Source of the DNA: Streptomyces sp. HUAS CB01
GTDB taxonomy: Bacteria > Actinomycetota > Actinomycetes > Streptomycetales > Streptomycetaceae
Assembly: GCF_030406905.1 (NCBI RefSeq)
Contig: NZ_CP129137.1
Coordinates: 6,107,501 to 6,171,500 of the forward strand
DNA: 64,000 nt
Direction of reading: 5' to 3'
Below, one piece after another: positions 22,988 to 31,743 of this stretch (its first letter is position 1; each line of letters begins with the position of its first letter). A model generated the notes under the pieces. That model searched no databases, was not told the origin of the DNA, and saw nothing but the letters and a program-made list of their open reading frames with translations. Position numbers and translations under genes: made by a program.

Positions 22988-23881
22988 TCAGAAATCGAGA
23001 TGGACGCGCTCCTGCACCACCGGGTGCCCGGCCTTGGCGAAGTTGGCCGCCATCGGCGCGTTGCCCTGGTCGGTGGCGCCGGCGATGAACTCCGCGCCCC
23101 GCTCCGCCAGGAAGTGCGTGCACTCGGCGAGCAGGTCGTACGCGTAGCCGTTGCCGCGGTGCTCCGGAACGACGCCGATGAAGCCGATGCACGGGCCCGA
23201 CGGGTTGTGCGCCGGGATGTGCAGACCGACGAGGTCGCCGTCCCGGGTGCGGGCCAGCTGCCACCACTCGCGCGGCGACGGGCACCAGTGGATGAAGTCC
23301 AGCTCCTCCCGGGCGGCCTGGTCCAGGCCGCCCTCGGCGATGGCGCGCAGCGCATGGGCGTCGAGGGTGCCCGTGTGGACGCGGCGCAGCACGTCGAGGA
23401 ACACGGCGTCGTCGGGCTCGGGCCGGAACTCCAGCCGTCCGGGCCGCTCGGGGAGGCCGCAGTCGGGCGTCCACCGGTACTGGAAGCGTTCCACGAGGAC
23501 GCTCATACCGGCGGCCTTCGCGGTGCGCAGCCTTGTCCCGGCGGCGGCCCGGGACACGGGGTCCTCGCGCCAGGTGGCGGGCAGGATCAGTTCGTACTCG
23601 ACCCGGAACGGGGAGGTGCGCAGCAGTTCGGCGCCCGCCTCCTCCTCGCCGTCGGCGACGTCGAACCAGTTGAGATTGACGGGGGCCGTGTCGTCGGGGC
23701 CGCCCCACCAGGCGGCACGTGCGACGACCTTCCCGTCGCGCAGGGCGACCCGCTTCCACTCCGGGCGGTGGGTGGTGCGGGCCAGGGCCCGGCCCACGCC
23801 GAGCGGATCGGGCAGGGTGTCGAAGAGATGCGCGTCGCTCTCGGAGAGCGCGCGGAAGATCGGACCGGTCGAAGCGGTCAT
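22988..23881 (-). CDS. GNAT-family N-acetyltransferase
   Basis: The 297-residue product ends with a clear GNAT domain: IGFIGVVPEHRGNGYAYDL (motif A, with the acetyl-CoA loop RGNGYA) near residue 240, then ATDQGNAPMAANFAKAGH. An N-terminal half with FRALSESDAHLFDTLPD and RVALRDGKVVARAAWWGG suggests a second, degenerate GNAT-like domain. Substrate unknown. GGAGGA lies upstream of the ATG. It is on the same strand as the TPR/HSP90 genes, but a long hairpin terminator separates them. Confidence 0.88.
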   Translation of the reverse strand: MTASTGPIFRALSESDAHLFDTLPDPLGVGRALARTTHRPEWKRVALRDGKVVARAAWWGGPDDTAPVNLNWFDVADGEEEAGAELLRTSPFRVEYELILPATWREDPVSRAAAGTRLRTAKAAGMSVLVERFQYRWTPDCGLPERPGRLEFRPEPDDAVFLDVLRRVHTGTLDAHALRAIAEGGLDQAAREELDFIHWCPSPREWWQLARTRDGDLVGLHIPAHNPSGPCIGFIGVVPEHRGNGYAYDLLAECTHFLAERGAEFIAGATDQGNAPMAANFAKAGHPVVQERVHLDF

Positions 23882-24218
23882 GAGGATGTCCTCCGGGACT
23901 GCGGAACGGGTGCTGCGCTCCCGGTCAGACGACGGACGCCGGGCGGTCGGGGCGGGAGCGCGGGAACGGTGTGGTCTGCACTGCACTCGCCTCCTTCCAG
24001 CGGCCGTGGGCGTCGCGAGCATGCTAGACGCCCCGGGCGGGAGACCTTCAGCCCTTATTCCGTACGCCGGCTGCGGGGCACGGAGCACGGCACCTCAGGA
24101 GGTCCGGGAACGCGGGAAGGTGACGGGGCACGGGGCGCCCGGAGGGGTCTCGGGTCCGGCGAACCGTTCCCGCGCACCCGTCCCGGGCCGTGCACGCAAC
24201 CGGCCGACGCGAGGAAGC

Positions 24219-24278
24219 GGGAAGGGGGCGCGACACAGGCCGAGTCCCCCCGCGGCCCGTGTCCCTCGCCCCCTTCCC
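24219..24278 (-). terminator. Long hairpin after the TPR-protein gene
   Basis: GGGAAGGGGGCG (24219-24230) pairs exactly with CGCCCCCTTCCC (24267-24278). Inside it GACACAGGCC pairs with GGCCCGTGTC with one mismatch, giving over 20 paired bases. It lies 35 bp after the TPR gene stop and should end the HSP90-TPR transcript. The rest of the 431-bp gap (23882-24312) shows no gene. Confidence 0.75.
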
Positions 24279-24312
24279 CCTGCGTCACTCCCGCGTCAGG
24301 CCGTACCCGTGC

Positions 24313-27300
24313 TCAGGCCTCGGATGCCCGCGCCAACTGCTCGCGTACGTACTCGGCATGGCGCAGCAGCCCGTCCGCCGCCTCACTCCCCAGCTCCTTC
24401 AGCTCGCCGACGAGGGCGTCCATCCGCCAGGCGCCGTCCCCGGCGCGGCCGAGGGCCCGCTCCGTCCAGGCGGCACGGACCAGGCACTGGACACGGTCGC
24501 GCAGCGCGGCCTCGTCGAACTCCGCGAAGGCCCCAGCCGCCCGGTCGAGCAGCCGGACCATCTCCTCGCGGGTGGCGGCGTCGGCGGCGGGGTCGCGCTC
24601 GCTCCCCGCTCCGTCGCCGTCCCCCTCCTCGTCGAGGTCGTCGTCCTCGTCGTCCTCGTCGTCGTGCCCGAGGCCGTCGTCCAGCAACTGGGCCAGCTGC
24701 AGCCAGGTCTGGGCACGCTCGTAGCGCAGCTGCGGTTCGTCGGAGCCGTCGAGCACGTCCAGTGCCCGCTCCATCAGGGCCCGGGCCCGCCGCCGGTCCG
24801 TGCCGTCCGCCGCACCCTCCTGGTCGTGCGCGTGGTGATCCTCGCCGGCGTCGTGCTCGTCGTACGCGTCGGTGTCGTCGTCCACGGACATCCAGGCCAG
24901 CGAGCGCAGCGCCCGCACCTCGCCCACGGGGTTGTCGCCCGCGAGCCGGTAGAGCTCCAGGGCCCGGGCGTACGCGGCCCCGGACTCCCTCCTGAGCCCG
25001 GCCTGGGCGAGGGCCTCGGCGGCCGAGTGCGCGAGACCGGCCTCGGGGCCCGGCTCTCCCCAGCCCTTGACCGTCTCGGCGGCCTGGAGGAACTGCTCGG
25101 CGGCGGCGCGCGGATCGCGCAGGTCCTGCAGCAGCCGGCCCAGCGTCTCCCGGGCCTGAACGCCCTCCTCCTCGCCGTGCTCCAGCAGATCGGGCAGCGC
25201 GGACTGGAGCACCTCGGCCGCCTCGGCGGTGCGGTCGGTGACCGCGTACGCCCGGGCCAGCAGCAGCCGTGCCCTCGCTCCGCCGCCCGCGGCCAGCCCC
25301 TCCTGGTCGAACCAGTGCGCGGCGTCCAGCGCGTGCGTCGCGGCCTCCTCGGCACCTTCGCCGCCCCGGCGCAGCAGCACCTCCGCCAGGCTCATCCGCA
25401 CGGCGGCCTGCTCGCCGCCGTCGGTCACCTCACCGGCGTGGCCGAGTGCGGCACGCGCCACCGTCTCGGCCTCGTCGAGGGCTCCCCGCGCCGCCAGCAC
25501 CTGCGCCCGCACCGCGAGCGGCTCCACGGCCTCCCACGGGCGTTCCGCGGCGAGACAGTACCGGGCCGCCGAGTCGAGCAGCGGCTCCGCCCGCCCGAGG
25601 TCTCCCACCGTCAGGGCCACCTTCGCCAGCAGCAGCTCCGCCGCGCCGACGACATCGGCCACGTCGGCCGCCACGGCCGCTTCCCCGGAGCCGGACGCAC
25701 CCGAGCCCGCGACGAACGCCTCCAGCTCGGCCACCATCAGGGCGTCCACCCCGTGACCGGGTGCGTCGGGCCCGGCGCCCTCGCCGTGCGCGGCTGCCTG
25801 CTCGGCGCCCTCCGGGCCCTCGCCGGTGCCGTCGTCCTCCGCGTCGTCCTCCCCGCCGGAGTGCTCCTCGTGGCCGCGCAGGAAGGCCTCGACACGGATC
25901 CTGGTCAGTTCGGCGGAGGCGTGGCGCCGGGGCCGGGACGGATCGGACGCGTCCAGTGCCTGGGCGGCCGCCAGCGCCGTGCCCAGCAGCCGGCGGATCT
26001 CCTGCGGCCCGGACCCGGACTGGACCGCCGTCCCGGCCGCCGCCAGGTCGGCGTAGGCCGCCCGGCCGTGCTCCCCTGCCTCCCGGTGCGCCCCGGCGGC
26101 CTCGGTGAACAGCGCCACCGCCTCCGCCTCGCCGGCGATCGCGGCCGTGTGCGCCCGGTGTTCCAGCAGGTCTCCCGCGAGCCCCGCGTCCGCGACGACC
26201 TCGTGCGCGCCGGCGAGCCGTGCGACGGCCGTCCACAGGCCGTCGGCGGACGGGTGCCCGCGGCGGCGGGCCGCACGGGCACGCTCGACCAGTGCGGGGA
26301 AGTCCACGTCGGCCGATCCCGGACCGGTCCCCCCGGCAGATGCCCCTCCCGCACCGACCGGACCCTCGGCGGCAGTCGTGCCGCTTGCCGCGAGGCCGAC
26401 CGCACGCGCACCGGACTCCGGGACCGTGCGCGCCGTGCGCGCCGGGGCCGCGCCGGCGGGCAGCACCTGGCTGCGCACGCCGAGCGGAAGCGCGTCGAGC
26501 AGCGGCTGCCGCGCGATGCGCTCGGACAACCGCGCCGAGACGTGCGCCGAACCGTTGCGCGCGTCGAACCGGGCGGCGATCCCGAACGCCTCCGTGTGCA
26601 GCAGGCCGTGCAGTTCGCCGACGGTGCGGGGCGTGCCCTGGTAGGGGGCCGCGGGCAGGTCGCCGTGCCCGAGGTCCACGAGCCGGCGCAGCAGTACGAG
26701 GATGCCGCCGGTGAACTCCATCTGCGACTCGACGTCAGCGAGCGGGCCGAGGTGGTCGGCGTGCTCGGCGAGGATCTCCAGGCCGCGCGACTCGTTGCCG
26801 GTCAGGGCGCAGAACTCGATGTGCTCGCCGACCGAGCGCAGCAGGCTGTCCTTGCCGCGGGTCATCCGGTAGCCGCGCAGATGGTGGGAGCGTGCCTCGG
26901 CGGCGCGGCCGAGCCGGACCAGCGGCAGCAGGGAGTGGGCGAGCACCCGGTGCGGCTCCTCCATGCAGGACTTGCCGCCGGACAGCACCGGCTCCCAGAT
27001 CTCGACCGCCCTGGCGTCGTCGCCCTTGCGCGCCCGGTACCAGCCCTGGGTGTTGATCTCGCAGGCGTGGCAGTCGCTCATGCCGTCGCGTTCGGCGGCG
27101 GCCCAGCCCGCCATGGCCCGGTCCATCCGGTCCTCGTCGCCGATCGCGTCCGCGAGGTGGAACTCGGCCTGGCGGACGGCCCGTTCGCTGTACCCGGCGA
27201 GCCGGTAGCGGCGCTCCATGTCCGTCAGCCAGCGGTCCACCGTCGCGAGGGGGATCTCGGGTGACTCGACGATCCGTCCCGCGGCCCACTTGAAGCGCCA

Positions 27301-27576
27301 GTACAGGTTGTGCACCTCGTAGGACCCGAAGGACGACGGGTCCCGGTCGTACTCCTGGAGGAGCCGGGCGAAGGGGACCATCATCTTGGTGCGCTCCGAG
27401 CTGTACTCGTACGCGTCGATGAGGCCCTGGAGCGACCTGCGGAACAGTTCGCGGTCACCGGTGGCCTCCGCGGCGGCGTTCAGCGACTCCGCGCGGGCGT
27501 TGCGGGCGGCGCCGTAGGGGGCGCAGGAGTTCTCGCCGAGTGCCTGGCGGATCTCGTCGGGGGTCATCGAGGTCAC
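24313..27576 (-). CDS. Large TPR-like helical-repeat protein coupled to an HSP90 gene
   Basis: The 1087-residue product is almost entirely helical and alanine/leucine-rich. Many 34-residue-like units follow the TPR pattern (for example RAEPLLDSAARYCLAAERPW, then EAVEPLAVRAQVLAARG). An N-terminal part of about 400 residues holds CHACEINTQGWYRARKGDD and MTRGKDSLLRSVGEHIEFC. A proline/glycine-rich linker lies near residue 390 and two acidic stretches occur, one with DDEDDEDDDLDEEGDGDG near residue 970. No signal peptide or membrane segment is seen. The GTG at 27576 overlaps the stop of the HSP90 gene by four bases, so the two are co-translated; an ATG at 27567 is a fallback start. It may act as a co-chaperone or adaptor, which is inference from context. 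Confidence 0.8.
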   Translation of the reverse strand: MTSMTPDEIRQALGENSCAPYGAARNARAESLNAAAEATGDRELFRRSLQGLIDAYEYSSERTKMMVPFARLLQEYDRDPSSFGSYEVHNLYWRFKWAAGRIVESPEIPLATVDRWLTDMERRYRLAGYSERAVRQAEFHLADAIGDEDRMDRAMAGWAAAERDGMSDCHACEINTQGWYRARKGDDARAVEIWEPVLSGGKSCMEEPHRVLAHSLLPLVRLGRAAEARSHHLRGYRMTRGKDSLLRSVGEHIEFCALTGNESRGLEILAEHADHLGPLADVESQMEFTGGILVLLRRLVDLGHGDLPAAPYQGTPRTVGELHGLLHTEAFGIAARFDARNGSAHVSARLSERIARQPLLDALPLGVRSQVLPAGAAPARTARTVPESGARAVGLAASGTTAAEGPVGAGGASAGGTGPGSADVDFPALVERARAARRRGHPSADGLWTAVARLAGAHEVVADAGLAGDLLEHRAHTAAIAGEAEAVALFTEAAGAHREAGEHGRAAYADLAAAGTAVQSGSGPQEIRRLLGTALAAAQALDASDPSRPRRHASAELTRIRVEAFLRGHEEHSGGEDDAEDDGTGEGPEGAEQAAAHGEGAGPDAPGHGVDALMVAELEAFVAGSGASGSGEAAVAADVADVVGAAELLLAKVALTVGDLGRAEPLLDSAARYCLAAERPWEAVEPLAVRAQVLAARGALDEAETVARAALGHAGEVTDGGEQAAVRMSLAEVLLRRGGEGAEEAATHALDAAHWFDQEGLAAGGGARARLLLARAYAVTDRTAEAAEVLQSALPDLLEHGEEEGVQARETLGRLLQDLRDPRAAAEQFLQAAETVKGWGEPGPEAGLAHSAAEALAQAGLRRESGAAYARALELYRLAGDNPVGEVRALRSLAWMSVDDDTDAYDEHDAGEDHHAHDQEGAADGTDRRRARALMERALDVLDGSDEPQLRYERAQTWLQLAQLLDDGLGHDDEDDEDDDLDEEGDGDGAGSERDPAADAATREEMVRLLDRAAGAFAEFDEAALRDRVQCLVRAAWTERALGRAGDGAWRMDALVGELKELGSEAADGLLRHAEYVREQLARASEA

Positions 27577-29441
27577 TGCTGGTCCTCCCGGGGGTTCGCG
27601 CTCTGCGCCGCGGAGTGGGTCGCCCATTCCAGGAGCCCGAGGAAGGCCCGGTTGAGCAGGGTGGAGTCGGCCGGGCGCAGCGGTCGCTGCGACATCAGCA
27701 GGGCCTGGCCGTACAGCGACTCGACGGCGGTGCCGGTGAGCTCGGCGTCCGGCAGGGCGGCGATCCTGCGGATCAGCGGGTTGTTGTGGTTGAGCACCAG
27801 CCGGGCGCGCGGGGCCGAACCGCGCAGCGAGCCGAGGATGTCGCTCCACAGCGAGTCGGCGCTCTCCTGCGCGCTCGCCCGGTCGCGCTCGTGCCTGGCC
27901 TGCCGGTCGTCGAGGAACAGCGCGGGCACGGTCACCGGCTGGAAGGCGCGCAGCGACACGTCGCAGCCGTGCGGGTCCAGCCGGCCGCGGGCCGTCCCGA
28001 GGAAGGCGGCGAGCGCCAGCTCCTCGGTGGTGGAGACCGGGTCGAGCCGGTCGGTGACCGCTCCGGCGTCGAGCTCAATGACCTTCGCCGACGGCCGGAT
28101 GCCGGGGAGCAGGGCGAGGAGTTCGGCGTCGTACGTGTATCCCGCGTTGACCACGCCCAGGCCGTGCGCCGCGGCGATCGGGGCGATCTGCCGGAACTCC
28201 TCGACGGTGCGGGTGAAATGGATCTCGGAGTGCGCGGTGGCGAACTCCTCCAGGTTCTGCTGTCCCTCGCTGGTCTCGAACGGCAGCCACGGCAGCATCA
28301 GCTCGAACAGCTCGGAGTCGTGCCGGGCCAGGGACTTGACGCCGAGGTGGTGGACGGACAGGAAGGCGGCGAGCCGGTCGGGCGACCCGGCGGCGAGCTC
28401 CGCCAGCCACTGCCGGATCCGGGAGCCGAGGGCGTCGCGGACCGCGGCCAGCGTCTCGTCGTCGTACAGGTGCTCGCGCGAGGCGGTGGGACGCAGGGAG
28501 TCGGCATCCACCACGGCGCGGACGAAGAAGGCCCACTCCGGGAGGAGTTTGTCCTCGTGGTCGGTGAGGAGCATGCCCTTCAGATAGGCACGGTGACCGG
28601 CCCGGTGCGCGGGGCTCGTCGGCTCCGGGAGGACGTAGGCCACGCCGCGGACGCCGGCGACCGGCAGGTCCAGGTCGATGACGTCGAGCGGGGTGAACCC
28701 GAACAGACGTGCGCAGTGCCCCGACAGTGCCACCCGGCGGGCGGCGGGCGTGGGGTAGTCGCGCTCCCAGACGGCCGGACGGTCGGTGACGGGACGCTCG
28801 GCGCCGTCGTCGCCGCGGAAGGTCATGTCGTACGGGAGCAGCGACCCGAAGTCCCGCGCCAGTTCCTCGACGCGCGCCGCCGCCGTCCACTCCTCCGCGC
28901 CCGGGCGCGGCTCGAGGTACACGGTCGTGCCGGCCTCGGGACGTGCCTCGTCGGGCAGGACACGGACGGTGTACGAGCCGTCGTCGGAGGCGAGCCACTC
29001 GACGGGGGCCGCGTCGGGCGTCCTGGCCGAGCGGGTGACCACCCGGATCTCGCGGGCGACGACGAAGCAGGCGAGCAGGCCGATGCCGAACTGGCCCAGG
29101 AACTCCCGGCGCGCGGACTCCAGGCCGTACTCGCCGCCGCGCTTGGAGCTCCGGCCGATCGTGGCGAGGAGCGTGCGGACCTCGTCGGCGGTCAGGCCGA
29201 TCCCGCTGTCCTCGATGGAGACCCGGCCGCCCTCGGAGGACAGCCGGATGCGGATCGGCGCGGCGGGGTCGACGGCGTGGCGAGCGGTGACCGCGTCCAC
29301 GGCGTTCTGCAGCAACTCGCGGACGTACACCCGCGGGCTGGAGTAGAGATGGTGGGACAGCAGATCGACCAGCCCGCGCAGATCGACCTGGAAGCTGCTG
29401 ACGTCCGGCGGGGTCTCCCCGGCCCGTGCGTCGGAAGTCAT
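27573..29441 (-). CDS. Divergent HSP90-family ATPase
   Basis: The 622-residue product has the HSP90 GHKL ATPase motifs: RELLQNAVDAV (residues 41-51), DSGIGLT (78-84) and GQFGIGLLACF (116-126). A middle domain follows with GMLLTDHEDKLLPEWAFFVRAV. The catalytic Glu42 and Asn46 are kept. It is close to HtpG in length but far diverged, with a shortened C-terminal dimer region ending SANPREDQQ and no MEEVD-type tail. Bacterial HSP90 proteins hold late folding intermediates in the cytosol. The next gene, overlapping by four bases, encodes a giant TPR-like protein. Confidence 0.9.
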   Translation of the reverse strand: MTSDARAGETPPDVSSFQVDLRGLVDLLSHHLYSSPRVYVRELLQNAVDAVTARHAVDPAAPIRIRLSSEGGRVSIEDSGIGLTADEVRTLLATIGRSSKRGGEYGLESARREFLGQFGIGLLACFVVAREIRVVTRSARTPDAAPVEWLASDDGSYTVRVLPDEARPEAGTTVYLEPRPGAEEWTAAARVEELARDFGSLLPYDMTFRGDDGAERPVTDRPAVWERDYPTPAARRVALSGHCARLFGFTPLDVIDLDLPVAGVRGVAYVLPEPTSPAHRAGHRAYLKGMLLTDHEDKLLPEWAFFVRAVVDADSLRPTASREHLYDDETLAAVRDALGSRIRQWLAELAAGSPDRLAAFLSVHHLGVKSLARHDSELFELMLPWLPFETSEGQQNLEEFATAHSEIHFTRTVEEFRQIAPIAAAHGLGVVNAGYTYDAELLALLPGIRPSAKVIELDAGAVTDRLDPVSTTEELALAAFLGTARGRLDPHGCDVSLRAFQPVTVPALFLDDRQARHERDRASAQESADSLWSDILGSLRGSAPRARLVLNHNNPLIRRIAALPDAELTGTAVESLYGQALLMSQRPLRPADSTLLNRAFLGLLEWATHSAAQSANPREDQQ

Positions 29442-30002
29442 GGCGCATCACCTCGCGTTGAGAACTCGTGGAAAACGGTGATCGCGAGGTCCCCCCCTCA
29501 CAGATCACGAAGCGAGAGACAGAGTACGGGCGGCCACCGACAACCTCCTCCGGATTTGCCCCGGCCGCCTCCCGCCGCCCGCGGGCGGGCCGGACGGGGG
29601 CGTTCACGGCACGGCGGGCGCGCGGTACCGCCCTGCCCGCCGGGGCGGTACCGTACCGCGACGAAAGTGGTCTTCACCTGATTCCTCCCGGGATGCCCGG
29701 TTCTTCGGGGCGGTTGGGTACGGGTCCCTGGCTGGGAGTCGCGAAGTGGCGGGGTTCTCTGCGCTTCTGTTCCGACTGGTTCCCGGGTCATGACGACGGC
29801 AGCAGGGATGGCCGGCGGGGTGGCCTACCGCTGGGAGGTACCCCCGCGTCCGGCTGGTCCCAACCCGGCTGGTGCTGCATCTGCAGGCCCCGCCCGTCGC
29901 TGACGGTCAGGCGAAGTGAGCCGGGAATCCCCTCTCTTCAGGGAGGGGAGGAGTCGACGTTCCTTCTGGACACCCGGGGCGCCCGCCCGGACAATCACGA
30001 CT
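29442..30002. other. 561-bp intergenic region with a likely mobile-element relic
   Basis: This gap separates the HSP90 gene (minus) and the FHA gene (plus). The first 200 bp are typical promoter-side DNA for the HSP90 operon. From about 29640 onward base composition is less extreme and no frame looks coding. The 3' end matches the conserved right-hand end of IS605/TnpB-type elements, reported separately. No promoter could be assigned with confidence. Confidence 0.5.
29900..29958 (+). mobile_element. Relic of an IS200/IS605-type (TnpB) right end
   Basis: The stretch GACGGTCAGGCGAAGTGAGC then GGGAATCCCC, a hairpin CCCCTCTC-TTCA-GGGAGGGG (29929-29948) and GAGGAGTCGAC matches the layout I know from the right end of TnpB-only elements in actinomycetes, where a GGGAATCCC block, a stem-loop and a GAGGA(A/T)GTCAA-type end mark the element border and the 3' scaffold of the omega RNA. 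No tnpB or tnpA gene remains. The match is by memory, not by alignment. Confidence 0.5.
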
Positions 30003-30554
30003 GTGACGTCCTCCTTCGAGTTCCAGACGTGTCCCGCGCGGCCCTCCGACGCCGAGCGGGAGCGCGTACTCGGAGTGCTCCGGGAGGGCGCCGTCCAGGG
30101 CAGGTTGTCCCACGACACCTTCGTGCGGCGCATGGAGCTCGCCCTGGCCGCCCGCGGCCCCGACGAACTCCGCGCGCTCACCGCGGACCTGCGGCCCGAC
30201 GGCGGGCGGCTGGCCGAGAGGCTGTACGGCGCGGTGGGCAGGATCTCGGCGTTCTCGGTGCGGCTCGGCCGCGCCTGGCGGGCGGAGCGGCTGCCTCCGC
30301 TGCTGCTGCCGGAGCCGGGACCGTATCCGCTGCGCATCGGCCGCGACCCGTCGAACGGACTTCGGCTCAGCCACGAGACGGTGTCGCGGCTGCACGCCGA
30401 ACTGTCGCTGCGCGGCGGGCTGTGGGTGCTCCGAGACCTCGGTTCGACCAACGGCACGACCGTCAACGGCCGTCGTGTGACGGGGTCCGTGGTGGTCCGG
30501 GCCGGCGACATGGTCGGCTTCGGCCACATGAGCTTCCGCCTCGACGCCCGCTGA
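30003..30554 (+). CDS. DUF1707-FHA domain protein
   Basis: The 183-residue product (GTG start) opens with a DUF1707-like domain, RPSDAERERVLGVLREGAVQ then GRLSHDTFVRRMELALAA (residues 11-50). It ends with an FHA phosphothreonine-binding domain with all key motifs: IGRDPSNGLRLSHETVSRLHAEL and LGSTNGTTVNG. FHA proteins read Ser/Thr-kinase signals. DUF1707 usually sits near membrane segments, but none is present here, so this is a soluble adaptor. There is no clear ribosome-binding site and the mRNA may be leaderless. The gene stands alone. Confidence 0.88.
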   Translation: MTSSFEFQTCPARPSDAERERVLGVLREGAVQGRLSHDTFVRRMELALAARGPDELRALTADLRPDGGRLAERLYGAVGRISAFSVRLGRAWRAERLPPLLLPEPGPYPLRIGRDPSNGLRLSHETVSRLHAELSLRGGLWVLRDLGSTNGTTVNGRRVTGSVVVRAGDMVGFGHMSFRLDAR

Positions 30555-30882
30555 GACGGAGGGCGTCGCGGGGACGCCTCGCGGGGGCCCTCTCGCCCCC
30601 GGCCCGTCCGCCGCGTGCCGGACGGGCTCCGCGCGCGGAACCGGCGCGCGTGGGGTACGGGCCGGCCTCGCGCCCGGTGCCCCGCGTACAGGACCGGCGG
30701 CCCCGCACACCCAGCCGCGTCCGGCTGGTCCCACGCGCGGCGACCGCGCAGTCACCGTCCGTCATGCCCTGAATCGCGCTGTTCCTCCCGAGTCGGTACT
30801 TTCTTGATCAGGTGTCCTCTCGCGTCGACGGCCGCGCCCACCGCGCCGGCCCTTCGCCAGAGCCCGAGGCAAGGAGGGCAGC
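30555..30882. other. 328-bp intergenic region, no gene seen
   Basis: This gap between the FHA gene and the universal stress protein gene contains no convincing frame. The first 60 bp are rich in GGGGCC-like runs and may hold a terminator. An AT-richer pocket around 30795-30815 (ACTTTCTTGATCAGG) is the most promoter-like part for the downstream gene. Confidence 0.4.
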
Positions 30883-31743
30883 ATGTCCCGAGCCATCGCC
30901 GTGGGAGTGGACGGCTCCGACGGAAGTCTCGCGGCCGTGGACTGGGCCGCCGACGAGGCCGCGCTGCGCGGCGCCGCACTGCGGCTGGTGAACGCCACCC
31001 GGTGGGCCGAGCACCAGTTGCAGGCCGTGCGGGTGTCCCACGAGGACCGGGCCGGCCAGGCCGACGGCGTCCTCGGCGCGATGGAGGAGCGCGTCCGGTC
31101 CCGCAGGCCTGAGCTCGCCATGACCGCCGAGGAGATCGAGGACTCGCCCGCGAGCGTCCTGCTGGAGGCGGCGTCCCGGGCCGACGCGCTGGTCGTCGGA
31201 TCGCACGGACTCGGCAGCGTGGGCGGCTTCATCATCGGCTCCGTTGGCCAGGAGGTCGTCGCGGACGCGAAGGAGCCGGTGGTGCTGGTGCGGCCGGACT
31301 ACCGCGACGACGCGCACGGTACGCACGGTGGGGGTCAGCGCAAGGTGGTCCTCGGCCTCGACGTGACCGACGCCAGGGACGAACTCCTGGAGTTCGCGTT
31401 CGACCACGCCGCCCGGCGCGACGTCCCGCTCCACATCGTCCACAGCTGGCACGCCCCGTTCTTCCACCGGCCGGGCGGGAAAGCGGAGACGGGCACACAG
31501 GCCGCGACGGCAGCCGCACTCGCCCGGGCCGTACGCCCGTACCGCGACAAGTTCCCCGCGGTGAAGGTGACGGAGGAATCGGCTCCGGGACGGCCCGCCG
31601 GCCGGCTCGTGGAGGCCGCCGCGGACGCCCGCCTGGTGGTCGTGGGGCGGCGCCGGGCGGCCTCCGGTTCGCACATCGGCTCGATCACCCACGCCGTCAT
31701 CCACCACGCCGCCTGCCCGGTGGCCGTGGTTCCGCACGGCTGA
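30883..31743 (+). CDS. Tandem universal stress protein
   Basis: The 286-residue product has two USP domains (about 1-140 and 150-286). The first begins IAVGVDGSDGSLAAVDWA and has the ATP motif GSHGLGSVGGFIIGSVGQ. The second begins VVLGLDVTDARDELLEFA and has VGRRRAASGSHIGSITHAV. Both motifs fit the G-x2-G-x9-G/S ATP-binding pattern of UspA-like proteins. Such proteins respond to redox, hypoxia or nutrient stress. It precedes the pentose-phosphate operon by 365 bp on the same strand. Confidence 0.92.
   Translation: MSRAIAVGVDGSDGSLAAVDWAADEAALRGAALRLVNATRWAEHQLQAVRVSHEDRAGQADGVLGAMEERVRSRRPELAMTAEEIEDSPASVLLEAASRADALVVGSHGLGSVGGFIIGSVGQEVVADAKEPVVLVRPDYRDDAHGTHGGGQRKVVLGLDVTDARDELLEFAFDHAARRDVPLHIVHSWHAPFFHRPGGKAETGTQAATAAALARAVRPYRDKFPAVKVTEESAPGRPAGRLVEAAADARLVVVGRRRAASGSHIGSITHAVIHHAACPVAVVPHG

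Noticed and set aside
24190..27264. A 1024-codon plus-strand frame opposite the TPR-like gene.
   Set aside because: It is the mirror of an Ala/Leu-rich helical gene; the product has no motif and the minus-strand gene has a coupled start and a terminator.
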